64,000 bases of DNA from positions 1 to 64,000 of the forward strand of contig NZ_JAIVAP010000013.1 of assembly GCF_020171945.1 (NCBI RefSeq), given 5' to 3'. Below the pieces are notes generated by a model. It did not search any database, was not told the DNA's origin, and was given only the letters and a program-made list of their open reading frames with translations. This DNA is from Bacillus infantis. Lineage in GTDB: Bacteria > Bacillota > Bacilli > Bacillales > Cytobacillaceae. Below are positions 8,125 through 17,162 of the stretch, in pieces (positions within the stretch are counted from its first letter, which is position 1; each line of letters starts with the position of its first letter). The position numbers and the translations under genes are program-made.

Positions 8125-9565
8125 ATTTGATCGCCTTACTGACCTTCAATTTCTTCCCCTTAACCGTCGCATTCTCCATAGCCTGCAAAACCAATGAGCC
8201 TTTCCCATTCAAAATATCAACATATGACATTTGATCATGGATGGTGATGATGCCGATATCATCTGCTGTGACTCCTGGAATTTTGGCGATGGTTCCGACA
8301 AAATCAACGGCGCGGATTTTCTTCTTTTTGCCGCCGGTAAAGTGGAGCTTCATGATATCCTGGTTGATTCGGGCTGTTTTATTGTTTCTGACCACTCTTC
8401 TGCCGCTGATTTTTTCTTCAAATGCCGCTTTGCCTGCAGTTACATCCTGCTGGCTTGGCGCTTCTATAATTGGGACTTCAAAGCCGATGTATCTTTCAAT
8501 CGCTCTAAGAAATTTTTCTTCAAAAGGTGTGGCAAATGTAATGGCCTTCCCTTTGTTTCCGGCACGGCCGGTTCTTCCGGTCCTGTGCACATAGCTTTCT
8601 TTTTCCATCGGGACATCATAGTTGATGACAAGACTTACATTATCAATATCAATCCCTCTGGCAGCTACATCGGTGGCAATCAGATAGCGGAAGTTCCCCA
8701 TTTTGAAGCCTTCCATAACAGAGAACCGGTCTTCCTGCTCCAGTCCGCCATGGAGCCTTTCACAGGAATATCCTGCCTCATCCAGTTCAGTGTACACCGT
8801 GTCCACATATTCTTTGGTCCGGCAGAATATGAGGCAGCTGTCGGGATTTTCTGTAACGGTGATGTCTTTAAGCAGTGAAAGCTTATCTTCCTGTTTCACT
8901 TCCATCAGGAAATGTTCGATCGTCTCGGCGGTTACCCCGGTTGATTCGATCTCGACATGAACAGGGTCTTTCATATATTTATGGCAAAGGGCCTCAACAT
9001 CTTTAGGCAGGGTAGCAGAGAAGACCATGGTCACCCGGTCTGAAGGCAGCTCTTTAATGATGGCTTCCACTTCATCGATAAATCCTCTATTAAGCATTTC
9101 ATCCGCTTCATCGATGATCAGATATTTGATCTGGTCCAAGACAAGCGTTTCCCGGTCGATATGGTCCATAACCCTTCCAGGTGTCCCAACGACCACATGC
9201 GTTTTTTGCTTTAATTCTTCCTTTTGCTTTGTAAAAGGTTCTTTTCCGTAGACGGCAGCTGCTTTGATGCGTTTGAACCGGCCGATATTCGTAATATCTT
9301 CACGGACCTGAACCGCGAGCTCCCTTGTTGGGGTAAGGATTAAGGCCTGCGGGCTTTTTTCCTCCCATTCAACCATATCGCAGACAGGAATGCCGAAGGA
9401 GGCGGTCTTCCCGCTTCCTGTCTGAGCTTTTACGACAAGATCCTGCTTTTCCATTGCCAAGGGAATGACCTTGCTTTGTACCTCTGTTGGAGTTTCGTAT
9501 TTTAACACACCCAGTGCCCTTTGTATTTCTTCGCTTAAATGATAATCCGCAAAACTTTTACTCAT
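8123..9565 (-). CDS. dbpA: DEAD-box RNA helicase DbpA
   Basis: A 480-residue ATP-dependent RNA helicase. All core motifs are present in order: Q motif ([11 protein letters not shown]), Walker A (AQTGSGKT), PTRELA, TPGR, DEAD, SAT, ARGID and HRTGRTGR. The last ~75 residues ([28 protein letters not shown]...) form the DbpA-type RNA recognition domain that directs the enzyme to hairpin 92 of 23S rRNA during large-subunit assembly. This matches B. subtilis DbpA (YxiN). It is monocistronic, transcribed leftward, and ends in the shared palindrome. Confidence 0.95.
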   Translation of the reverse strand: MSKSFADYHLSEEIQRALGVLKYETPTEVQSKVIPLAMEKQDLVVKAQTGSGKTASFGIPVCDMVEWEEKSPQALILTPTRELAVQVREDITNIGRFKRIKAAAVYGKEPFTKQKEELKQKTHVVVGTPGRVMDHIDRETLVLDQIKYLIIDEADEMLNRGFIDEVEAIIKELPSDRVTMVFSATLPKDVEALCHKYMKDPVHVEIESTGVTAETIEHFLMEVKQEDKLSLLKDITVTENPDSCLIFCRTKEYVDTVYTELDEAGYSCERLHGGLEQEDRFSVMEGFKMGNFRYLIATDVAARGIDIDNVSLVINYDVPMEKESYVHRTGRTGRAGNKGKAITFATPFEEKFLRAIERYIGFEVPIIEAPSQQDVTAGKAAFEEKISGRRVVRNNKTARINQDIMKLHFTGGKKKKIRAVDFVGTIAKIPGVTADDIGIITIHDQMSYVDILNGKGSLVLQAMENATVKGKKLKVSKAIK

Positions 9566-9775
9566 TATTTAACCCCGTTTTTTTGTTTTTTCGTCATATG
9601 GATAGAATTCTCTTTAAGAAATATTGTATGCATGATCAGATATGGTTCATTATACTTGAAAATTGCTGGACAAGATATAAGAGTCCAGTCCAGCCCCCTG
9701 GCCTTTTCACCTGTATCCACTGTAGAAAAAGGTAGTACAATAGCTGCCTTGACCATTATTGCTACTGTTCCAGCA

Positions 9776-9900
9776 AGCCCAAAAAACGGATGGCACGAAG
9801 ACTCCTGCGGGATTGCAGCGGCATAGCTGAGAGCGCGCATCTCGCAAGCATGAGGAGGCTTAGCCCCGCCCAGCGGAAAGTGCAGTGCCTGCAGTGCAGA
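9776..9900. repeat. Dispersed Bacillus repeat, diverged copy A
   Basis: The segment contains GACTCCTGCGGGATTGCAGCGG, a GCGCGCATCTCGCAAGC hairpin and GAGGAGGCTTAGCCCCGCC...GCGGAAAG. It corresponds to copy B at 10000-10135, with the 3' end degraded. Short frames that cross it are not genes. Confidence 0.7.
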
Positions 9901-9999
9901 TCAGCATCATTGGTTAAAGACTATAAAATTAGGATCTTATGCATTATTAACTTCTTGGATTACTCCTTTAAGGTTAACAGAAAATCACATTTTAAAACC

Positions 10000-10135
10000 G
10001 CTGATGGTTGGAGCGGAAGACACGCAGACTCCTGCGGGATTGCAGCGGAAATGTTGAGACCCCACAGCGCGCAAGCGCGAGGAGGCTCAACTCCGCCCCG
10101 CGGAAAGCGAAGTGTCTGGAGCGGAAACCATCAGC
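10000..10135. repeat. Dispersed Bacillus repeat, copy B with 10-bp inverted ends
   Basis: A 136-bp unit begins with GCTGATGGTT and ends with its exact complement AACCATCAGC. Nested inside are GACAC/GTGTC, two GGAGCGGAA blocks and a GCGCGCAAGCGCG hairpin. The core matches the repeat commonly seen between genes in Bacillus genomes (GACTCCTGCGGGA ... AGCGCGAGGAGGCTC ... CCGCGGAAAGCGAAG). No frame inside it has a ribosome binding site. Confidence 0.75.
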
Positions 10136-10376
10136 CCCCATTACGAATAGAGGAACCAAAAGAGTATTCGTTTACTTAAAGATACTTTATAGACAGTATC
10201 CACTGTAAAAAAGTTCAAGAACTATTCGCAAATCGAAGAATCTATGATAAAATTAAAAAGTTATAGAGGATGAAACGTTCATTGATGTTAGTTAATTAAC
10301 ATTGACTGTACATCCTGTTCTTTCATTTCGTATGAAGCGGGAAGGTTTGCTGGTATTACATAATGCTAAGCTTTCA

Positions 10377-10435
10377 GCCCACTGTAAAAATGGTACATGC
10401 AAAAGCATGGGGCCTTTTTATAGTGGGCTTTTTTG
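10377..10435 (+). promoter_or_regulatory. Leader with strong intrinsic terminator ahead of focA
   Basis: GCCCACT and AGTGGGC close a long imperfect hairpin (inner TAAAAA/TTTTTA pairing and a TGCAAAAGCA tip) followed by TTTTTTG. It lies 118 bases upstream of the focA start. Between dbpA and this hairpin there is no gene, so it is either a regulated leader attenuator for the formate operon or the end of a small RNA. I recognise no aptamer in the preceding ~100 bases. Confidence 0.5.
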
Positions 10436-10552
10436 TGTTCTCGTTCATATGACCTTTTAAACGGCAGGCTGGTTCTAGAGAGATGGTCCTAAGAGGCAGC
10501 CTTACTGTCTTATGTATTGTGGACCATAAAGATAATAATTGGGGGAAGAAAT

Positions 10553-11365
10553 ATGGCATTTCATAGTTCACAGCAGATCGCTGAAATGGCGGTTGAAGCT
10601 GGGGTGAAGAAGGCTACCATGCGGCCGGCTCACACACTCATTTTAGGATTTTTAGGTGGAGCTTTTATTTCATTGGGTTTCTTATTATATATCCGGGTTG
10701 TTGCCGACCTGCCGCATGAATGGGGCACTTTAAGCTCGCTTATTGGCGGAGCCGTGTTCCCGGTCGGGTTGATGCTGATCATTATTGCCGGAGGAGAATT
10801 ACTGACAGGCAATATGATGGCACTGCCGCTGGCTGTGCTGGCAAAGCGCGCAACGTTCAAGCAGCTGGGCAAAAATTGGCTGCTGGTTTTAGTGAGTAAT
10901 TTTATCGGGGCAATCTTTGTTGCCTATTTCTTTGGACATGTAGTTGGAATGACGGAAACAGGTGCATTCCTGACTAAAACTGTTGCAGTTGCCGGAGCGA
11001 AAATAGACCAGTCATTCTGGCCGACTTTAATTTCCGCTGTTGGCTGTAACTGGCTCGTTTGCTTAGGGATTTGGCTTGCGTTTGGAGCAGATGATATCGG
11101 CGGTAAGATTCTTGCGATCTGGTTCCCGATCATGGCGTTTGTTGCCATCGGCTTCCAGCACGTTGTAGCCAATATGTTTATCATTCCTGCAGCCATCTTT
11201 GCAGGGAGTTTTACATGGGCTGATTATGCAGCAAACTTTGTTCCTGTTGCCATTGGAAACGCCATTGGCGGAGGAGTCTTTGTAGGCCTGGCTTATTGGC
11301 TGGTTCATAAAGATTCCCTTCAATCATCTATGAGAGCAAAATCAAGTATTAAGAAAGCCAGCTGA
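10553..11365 (+). CDS. Formate/nitrite channel, FocA/NirC family
   Basis: A 270-residue membrane protein with six hydrophobic segments and FNT-family landmarks: HTLILGFLGGAFISLGF in the first helix, GGELLTGN in the broken helix 2 and the AVGCNWLVCLGIW plus GFQHVVANMF motifs containing the conserved pore histidine. ATG 10553 follows GGGGGAAG; an earlier in-frame start has none. The neighbouring formate dehydrogenase makes formate the likely substrate (B. subtilis relatives YwcJ and YrhG). A repeat element of about 110 bp separates it from the dehydrogenase gene. Confidence 0.88.
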   Translation: MAFHSSQQIAEMAVEAGVKKATMRPAHTLILGFLGGAFISLGFLLYIRVVADLPHEWGTLSSLIGGAVFPVGLMLIIIAGGELLTGNMMALPLAVLAKRATFKQLGKNWLLVLVSNFIGAIFVAYFFGHVVGMTETGAFLTKTVAVAGAKIDQSFWPTLISAVGCNWLVCLGIWLAFGADDIGGKILAIWFPIMAFVAIGFQHVVANMFIIPAAIFAGSFTWADYAANFVPVAIGNAIGGGVFVGLAYWLVHKDSLQSSMRAKSSIKKAS

Positions 11366-11430
11366 CAATTACTCTTGTTTTTTTGGATAGATTTGTTTTT
11401 AAAAGTAAGAAAGTATAATTTTCAAATTTT

Positions 11431-11543
11431 GATTACTGTCTAGCAGCAGCGTCTGCCTCCTCGAGGTCATGCAGACATTGCCACAGGACGTGGCGTTCTT
11501 AGTCTGCGTTCCTCAAAGGAGCAACGCGCTTGTGCTTTTCTTA
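11431..11543. repeat. Dispersed repeat, second family, copy 1
   Basis: The stretch between focA and the dehydrogenase gene holds GATTACTGTCTAGCAGCAGCG, GAGGTCATGCAGAC, an inner GCCACAGGACGTGGC hairpin, GTCTGCGTTCCT and a GCGC/GTGC tail. About 47 bases from TCATGCAGAC (11467) to GTTCCT (11513) recur almost identically at 61269-61315. ATGCAGAC pairs with GTCTGCGT around the inner GCCAC/GTGGC stem, so it would fold as RNA. Confidence 0.7.
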
Positions 11544-11559
11544 TTAAGGAGGCTTTACC

Positions 11560-14532
11560 GTGGGGGAAAAAGTGAATGTTCTGATCAACGGAACAGCACA
11601 CCAGGTTGAAGAAGGAACTCGTATTTTAGATTATTTGATGCAGCAGGAAATCGAACATCCGCATATTTGCTATTCCGAAGTTCTTGGACCGGTACAGAGC
11701 TGTGATACCTGTATGTGCGAAGTGAATGGCAATCTGATGCGTGCGTGTTCTACAGTTGTGGAAGACGGAATGGATATTGCCACCTCGTCTGAAATTGCCA
11801 AAGGCGCCCAAGAGGAAGCAATGGACCGCATTCTGGAAAACCATTTGCTGTACTGTACTGTATGTGACAATAACAATGGCAACTGCCGTGTACATAACAC
11901 AGCAGAAATGATGGGGATTGAACACCAGACCCGTCCGCATCGCTCTAAGGGCTATGAAGTCGATATGTCTCACCCGTTTTACCGCTATGATCCTGACCAA
12001 TGTATTCTGTGCGGGCGCTGTGTAGAAACCTGCCAGGATCTTCAGGTAAATGAAACACTGACCATTGATTGGGAAACAGGGCAGCCGCGCGTATTATGGG
12101 ACGGAGGAAAAAGCATCAACGAATCCTCTTGTGTATCCTGCGGCCAATGTGTATCTGTCTGTCCTTGTAATGCATTGATGGAAAAATCAATGCTAGGAAA
12201 CGCCGGCTTCATGACAAGCATGTCTGATGACCTGCTTACACCAATGATTGACCTTGTTAAAGCCGTTGAGCCGGATTATCAAACAATCATGGCCGTTTCA
12301 GAAGTAGAAGCTGCCATGCGCGAAACGAAAATCGAGAAAACAAAAACCGTTTGTACTTTCTGCGGTGTCGGCTGTTCATTTGAAGTTTGGACAAAAGACC
12401 GTGAAATCCTTAAAATTGAACCATCTGAGAATGCGCCGGTCAACAGTGTTTCTACCTGCGTGAAAGGTAAATTCGGCTGGGATTTTGTCAATTCCCAGGA
12501 ACGAATCACTACACCATTGATCCGTAAAGGCGATGTCTTTGTTGAAGCGAGCTGGGATGAAGCTCTTTCTGTTGTGGCCAAAAACCTAGGAGAAATCAAA
12601 GATACTTACGGAAGCGATGCATTAGGTTTCATTTCTTCATCTAAGATCACGAATGAAGAAAACTACCTGATCCAGAAGATGGCCCGCCAGGTGTTCGGCA
12701 CACATAATGTCGACAACTGCTCACGCTACTGCCAATCTCCTGCTTCATGGGGACTGCAGCAAACAGGAGGCATCGGCGGCGACTCTGGAACGATCCAGGA
12801 TATTGCAGGTGCAGGCCTAGTCATCTTAGTAGGCTGTGCTCCGGCAGAAGGACATCCAGTCCTTGCGACACGCATCAAGCGTGCACAGAAGCTTCACGGC
12901 CAGAAACTGATCACCGTGGATGTGCGCAGGCATGAAATGGGTGACCGCGCCGACTTGTTTGTCCGTCCAAAGCAAGGTACAGACTTTGTATGGCTTTCCG
13001 CTGTCACAAAGTATATGATTGACCAGGGCTGGCATGATGCGAAATTCATCACAGAACATGTGAATCAGTACGATGAGTTCTTGAGCATGATCGAGTCTTA
13101 TACGCTTGAAGAAGCTGAAAGCATTACAGGCATTTCTGTTGCAACTTTAAAAGAAATGGCTGAAATGATCCGTGATGCAGATGGAACAGTCATCTGCTGG
13201 GGAATGGGTGTTACACAGAATATCGCCGGCTCCCACACTTCAGTTGCCATTGCGAACCTGCTTCTTGCAACTGGAAACATGATGCGTCCGAATGCCGGCG
13301 CTTATCCGCTGCGCGGACACAATAATGTTCAGGGTGCTGCCGATATGGGAACGATGCCTAATATCTTCCCTGGCTATCAATCTGTGACAAATAAAGAAAT
13401 TCGTGAAAAATTCGAGAAAGCCTGGGGTGTAGAACTGCCTGAAAACCCAGGCCTTGATAATATTGAAATGCTCGGTGAAGTGGACAAAGGCAATCTGAAG
13501 GCAATGTTTGTTGCCGGTGAAGATATGGCATGGGTTGATGCTGACTCTAACCATACACAGGCAATGCTTGCGAAGCTGGACTTCCTTGTGGTGCAGGAAA
13601 TCTTCCTGACTACTACAGCCCAATTCGCTGATGTGATTCTGCCGGGTGCTCCTTCTCTTGAAAAAGATGGAACATTTACAAATACTGAACGCCGCGTTCA
13701 GCGTCTATACAAGGCATTAGAGCCTATGGGCGACAGTAAACCGGACTGGTGGATCCTTACTCAGCTGGCTAAAAAGATGGGCTATGACTGGAACTACTCT
13801 CACCCAAGCGAGATTTTTGACGAAATGGCGAGCCTGACTCCATTCTTCAGCCAGTGCAGCTATGAAGTTCTTGAAGGCTGGAACAGCTTCCACTGGGGAT
13901 CTCAGGACGGTTCGAACACACCGCTTCTTTTCCAGGACGGCTTTAACTTCCCTGATAAGAAGGCACGCTTCGGATTGTTCGATTATGTACCGCCAATGGT
14001 ATTCCCGGATGAATTTGATCTATCACTGGATAATGGACGATTGCTTGAACATTTCCATGAAGGAAACATGACTCATAAATCAGAGGGACTGAACTATAAA
14101 TTCCCTAAAGTGTTCGTGGAGGTATCTCCGGAGCTTGCAAAAGAACGCGGCGTTGAGGATGGTTCACTTGTCCGCCTGATCTCGCCATACGGTGCGATCA
14201 AACTGCCGGTCCTAATAACTGATCGCGTTGTTGGAAAAACGGTCTATGTGCCAATGCACTCCTCAAGCCATGAAAGTGCGGTCAACCTTCTGACTGGCGG
14301 TGCGGTTGACGTTGTGACACATACACCTGCCTACAAGCAAGTGAAGGTGCGGATGGAGATTCTGCAGCTGAACGGAGAGAATCCTCTTCCGAAGTACAAT
14401 CCGCGCAATGCGGAACGTACACCGCAGATGGGTCTTGAAATCTACCGCAAGTGGGAACGCGGAGATTATGTTCCGATTGCGAGTGTCAACGAACATATCA
14501 GTCCTGGTACCTATGACAGGAGGAATGCCTGA
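11560..14532 (+). CDS. fdhF: Formate dehydrogenase catalytic subunit, molybdopterin type
   Basis: A 990-residue molybdenum enzyme that oxidises formate to CO2. From the N terminus: a 2Fe-2S domain (residues ~1-85, HICYSEVLGPVQSCDTCMCEV), a His-Cys iron-sulfur segment (CTVCDNNNGNC), two 4Fe-4S clusters (CILCGRCVETC and CVSCGQCVSVCPC), a further CTFCGVGC cluster, then the molybdopterin domains. The active-site position in NCSRYCQSPAS is Cys (residue 391), so this is a Cys enzyme, not a selenoprotein. No twin-Arg signal is present, so it is cytoplasmic. GTG 11560 is chosen because TAAGGAGG precedes it. It resembles B. subtilis YjgC/YrhE and overlaps the DUF1641 gene. Confidence 0.93.
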   Translation: MGEKVNVLINGTAHQVEEGTRILDYLMQQEIEHPHICYSEVLGPVQSCDTCMCEVNGNLMRACSTVVEDGMDIATSSEIAKGAQEEAMDRILENHLLYCTVCDNNNGNCRVHNTAEMMGIEHQTRPHRSKGYEVDMSHPFYRYDPDQCILCGRCVETCQDLQVNETLTIDWETGQPRVLWDGGKSINESSCVSCGQCVSVCPCNALMEKSMLGNAGFMTSMSDDLLTPMIDLVKAVEPDYQTIMAVSEVEAAMRETKIEKTKTVCTFCGVGCSFEVWTKDREILKIEPSENAPVNSVSTCVKGKFGWDFVNSQERITTPLIRKGDVFVEASWDEALSVVAKNLGEIKDTYGSDALGFISSSKITNEENYLIQKMARQVFGTHNVDNCSRYCQSPASWGLQQTGGIGGDSGTIQDIAGAGLVILVGCAPAEGHPVLATRIKRAQKLHGQKLITVDVRRHEMGDRADLFVRPKQGTDFVWLSAVTKYMIDQGWHDAKFITEHVNQYDEFLSMIESYTLEEAESITGISVATLKEMAEMIRDADGTVICWGMGVTQNIAGSHTSVAIANLLLATGNMMRPNAGAYPLRGHNNVQGAADMGTMPNIFPGYQSVTNKEIREKFEKAWGVELPENPGLDNIEMLGEVDKGNLKAMFVAGEDMAWVDADSNHTQAMLAKLDFLVVQEIFLTTTAQFADVILPGAPSLEKDGTFTNTERRVQRLYKALEPMGDSKPDWWILTQLAKKMGYDWNYSHPSEIFDEMASLTPFFSQCSYEVLEGWNSFHWGSQDGSNTPLLFQDGFNFPDKKARFGLFDYVPPMVFPDEFDLSLDNGRLLEHFHEGNMTHKSEGLNYKFPKVFVEVSPELAKERGVEDGSLVRLISPYGAIKLPVLITDRVVGKTVYVPMHSSSHESAVNLLTGGAVDVVTHTPAYKQVKVRMEILQLNGENPLPKYNPRNAERTPQMGLEIYRKWERGDYVPIASVNEHISPGTYDRRNA

Positions 14533-15011
14533 TGGCAAAACCGATAAGCGTCATTCAAAAGACAGAACTGACAGAAGAACAATTGAAGCAGCAATCCCTG
14601 GAGAATCTTCTCTCCGGGATTGTTGAAAATAAAGATTCACTGCTTGAGACATTGGCTCTCCTGCAGGAATTGCATGACAGCGGGATACTGGATGCTGCCG
14701 GAAGCCTTCTGAAAGCAAAAGAGAAGGCTGCACATGCTGCAATCGGCCAGCTCACACGCGAGCCTGTCACAAACATGATCAATAACGCGATGGCAGCAGG
14801 GGGCATTCTTACCCAGCTCAATCCAGAGACAACTGCCAAGCTATCAAAAAGCCTGATGGCAGGAATGAAAAAGGCTGAGCAGGGATTAAAAGAGGATAGC
14901 AAAATCGGGGTTTTTGACTTAATGAAGGCCTTAAAAGATCCTGACATCAATCGTGTGCTCGGATTTGGATTCAATCTATTAAAAGGTATGGGGGAAGGCT
15001 TAAAAGAATAA
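14532..15011 (+). CDS. DUF1641 protein, formate dehydrogenase partner
   Basis: A 159-residue soluble alpha-helical protein of the DUF1641 family (B. subtilis YjgD type). The conserved C-terminal block GVFDLMKALKDPDINRVLGFGFNLLKGMG is present. The start codon overlaps the stop of the dehydrogenase gene (TGATG), implying translational coupling and a shared function, perhaps assembly or electron-transfer partner. The biochemical role of the family is not established. An intrinsic terminator follows 13 bases after the stop. Confidence 0.85.
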   Translation: MAKPISVIQKTELTEEQLKQQSLENLLSGIVENKDSLLETLALLQELHDSGILDAAGSLLKAKEKAAHAAIGQLTREPVTNMINNAMAAGGILTQLNPETTAKLSKSLMAGMKKAEQGLKEDSKIGVFDLMKALKDPDINRVLGFGFNLLKGMGEGLKE

Positions 15012-15024
15012 GCCTGAATCCTGG

Positions 15025-15058
15025 CCCATTCATTTTATAATGAATGGGTTTCCTTTTT
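15025..15058 (+). terminator. Terminator of the formate dehydrogenase operon
   Basis: CCCATTCAT pairs with ATGAATGGG and is followed by TTTCCTTTTTT. Confidence 0.8.
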
Positions 15059-15095
15059 TATAACAAACTAATGTGTATCAATAGGAGGGGCAGAG

Positions 15096-15461
15096 ATGGC
15101 AAAGAATCTGGAACATCAATTCAGTATGCTTGTCCGTGAAATCCGAAAAGAATACGTTGGAAATGGACCTAAAGAAATTACCACCAAGTTCATTGGTTCC
15201 TGGGCTGTCAGTGAAATGAGAGGAAATCTGACCAATGTGGAGAAGTTCATGATCACTTCGGCACAAGGGGAAGATATGGTTCATGAAACGAGAACTAGAT
15301 TTGTAAAAGAAATTTATAAAAAGCCGGAAGTCCAATTAAAATTTGAAAACCTGATGGACGCCAGAGTAATCAGGCTGTTTTCCGATATCAATATCAAAGA
15401 AGATATCGCCATGACTGTATTTGTGTTTGACCGGCCGATTGAGGGGAAGCAGATGAAGTGA
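15096..15461 (+). CDS. DUF2294 family protein
   Basis: A 121-residue soluble protein matching DUF2294: LVREIRKEYVGNGPKEITTKFIGSWAVSEMRGNLTNVEKFM, then VKEIYKKPEVQLKFENLMDARVIRLFSDINIKEDIAMTVFVFD. GGAGGGG precedes ATG 15096. The family function is unknown; members often sit near formate dehydrogenase genes in Bacillus, as here. A terminator upstream means it needs its own promoter or read-through. Confidence 0.75.
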   Translation: MAKNLEHQFSMLVREIRKEYVGNGPKEITTKFIGSWAVSEMRGNLTNVEKFMITSAQGEDMVHETRTRFVKEIYKKPEVQLKFENLMDARVIRLFSDINIKEDIAMTVFVFDRPIEGKQMK

Positions 15462-15583
15462 GAAAGCTGCATTAGTGGCTTCCCAGCTCGAATAGGTGAT
15501 TGAGTTTTCACTTAGATACAAGGGAGAAATATTGAATTTATACAGAGGTTTTTTGATGACAATAAAAAGAAGATACAATGCTT

Positions 15584-15628
15584 AGAGGCTTTCCAATCGT
15601 TGAGCAGACGCTGGTAAAGCCTCTTTTT
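15584..15628 (+). terminator. Hairpin in the 15462-15896 gap
   Basis: AGAGGCTTT pairs with AAAGCCTCT and is followed by TTTTTATTTT. The rest of this 435-base gap contains no frame with a usable start site and nothing else I can identify. Confidence 0.65.
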
Positions 15629-15896
15629 ATTTTGGCCCAATTTAGTAGGAAACCTTTGAAGGCAGATCAGGAAATTAAAAGAAAAGCAGCAGTTTCTGAA
15701 TGACATCAGTGCAAAAGATAACTGGCCGCAGTTCTCTTTTTTGATAGGCATTTTTCCATTAAATCGGTAAAATGGAGTGGAGGCTGGGTGCTAATAAAGC
15801 CTCCAAATGAATATAAGGTATATAGGCAATGGATTTACACAGATATGAATGAATTATACTTACTGCATCATTAAAGCCAGTACAAGGGAGATCATT

Positions 15897-16172
15897 ATGA
15901 AGATATTTCTGATCGTCAGCCAGCTCATTTATGTTATTTGCCTTATTCCCTGGTTCCCTATCTGGGGTCTGTCATTTATGAGTTTTGACAATGGGATAGC
16001 CCTTGGCAACAGTGCGTTTGTTATAGGCATCGGGCTGTATCCTGTTGCTGTTATTGTGTGTTCCATTCTGGGCTGGGTGCTTCGCGGGCGCAATAAGGTG
16101 CTTGCCATCATCTTTAATTCAGTGCCAATGATCTGGATTATCGGTTTTGGACTGCTGATGATAATCGTTTAA
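15897..16172 (+). CDS. Small membrane protein, unknown
   Basis: A 91-residue protein with three hydrophobic segments (IFLIVSQLIYVICLIPWFPIW, LYPVAVIVCSILGWVL, LAIIFNSVPMIWIIGFGLLMII) separated by a short RGRNK cytoplasmic loop. AAGGGAG stands nine bases before ATG 15897; a longer in-frame version from 15849 has no ribosome binding site. The composition resembles a two- or three-helix inner-membrane protein of unknown role. A terminator follows at 16256. Confidence 0.65.
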   Translation: MKIFLIVSQLIYVICLIPWFPIWGLSFMSFDNGIALGNSAFVIGIGLYPVAVIVCSILGWVLRGRNKVLAIIFNSVPMIWIIGFGLLMIIV

Positions 16173-16255
16173 AGGGCATTGCCGCTGAAACAGGAATGAA
16201 GACCGTTTACGCAGGCTGGCGCCTGATTAACAAGTTCATAGGTTAATAAAAAGGA

Positions 16256-16302
16256 ACGAGGCAAGCCTGCCGATATGGGAGAGGTTTTGCCTCGTATTTT
16301 AT
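16256..16302 (+). terminator. Hairpin terminator
   Basis: ACGAGGCAA pairs with TTGCCTCGT around a 22-base loop and is followed by ATTTTATTTT. Confidence 0.7.
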
Positions 16303-16379
16303 TTTATCCGGATTATCAGCTGTGCAGTAATGATAAAATAGAGCTATAAATGATGGAATCAAGGAAGGAAGTGCAAAAG

Positions 16380-17087
16380 ATGGAATTCAAATCAGTCATG
16401 CAGGAGCTTGAAGCCCTCGGCAAGGAACGGACGAAGAAAATATACCTGTCCAACGGCGCCCATGAGCCTCTCTTTGGCGTCGCGACTGGTGCCATGAAGC
16501 CGATGGCGAAGAAAATAAAGATCGATCAGAAGTTGGCCGAAGAACTCTATGCGACAGGAAACTATGATGCCATGTATTTTGCCGGCATCATAGCAGATCC
16601 GAATGGGATGACAGAAGCCGATTATGAGCGCTGGATTGAGGGTGCATATTTTTATATGCTTTCAGACTATGTGGTTGCCGTCACTTTATCAGAGTCTGAT
16701 ATTGCTCAGGAAGTTGCGGATAAATGGATTGCCAGCGGCAATGAGCTGAAGATGTCGGCAGGCTGGAGCTGCTACTGCTGGCTGCTCGGGAACCGGAAGG
16801 ACCATGAATTTGAGGAAGAGAAGATCTCCGGTATGCTTGATTTTGTGAAAAAGTCGATTCATAACGCGCCGGAAAGAACGAAATCTTCTATGAGCAACTT
16901 TATATATACTGTCGGGCTTTCCTATTTGCCGCAGCATGAAAAGGCGCTCGGGACCGCCCTGGAAGTTGGTGCGGTAGAAATGAAGCGGGAAAAGAAAAAG
17001 CCCAGCCTGCTGAATCCATACGAAAATCTGCAGAAAGAAGTGGATAGAGGCCGGCTTGGTTTTAAGCGGAGATATGTCAGGTGTTAG
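16380..17087 (+). CDS. DNA alkylation repair (AlkD-like HEAT) protein
   Basis: A 235-residue all-helical protein related to the AlkC/AlkD HEAT-like DNA glycosylase family; the segment ELYATGNYDAMYFAGIIADP and the repeated helix pairs fit the family pattern. ATG 16380 is preceded by AAGGAAGGA; the earlier in-frame ATGs have poorer spacing. AlkD removes N-alkylated purines; whether this divergent member is a glycosylase cannot be told from the sequence. It stands alone between a terminator and glpP. Confidence 0.7.
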   Translation: MEFKSVMQELEALGKERTKKIYLSNGAHEPLFGVATGAMKPMAKKIKIDQKLAEELYATGNYDAMYFAGIIADPNGMTEADYERWIEGAYFYMLSDYVVAVTLSESDIAQEVADKWIASGNELKMSAGWSCYCWLLGNRKDHEFEEEKISGMLDFVKKSIHNAPERTKSSMSNFIYTVGLSYLPQHEKALGTALEVGAVEMKREKKKPSLLNPYENLQKEVDRGRLGFKRRYVRC

Positions 17088-17162
17088 GCTATTGCTAAAT
17101 CCTGCCCAAACCCGCAGAATGTACCTAACAGACTTCTACTAACACAAACTGGATGTGATCAT

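Noticed and set aside
8231-8878. 215-codon plus-strand frame opposite dbpA
   Set aside because: Long only because it is antisense to a conserved helicase; Phe/Ser-rich, no family.
9790-10179. Frame spanning the two dispersed repeats
   Set aside because: Its sequence is translated repeat (SCGIAAE occurs twice) and neither end has a start site.
11560-14532. Selenocysteine formate dehydrogenase
   Set aside because: The active-site codon at 12730-12732 is TGC (Cys), and no in-frame TGA or SECIS-like element is involved.
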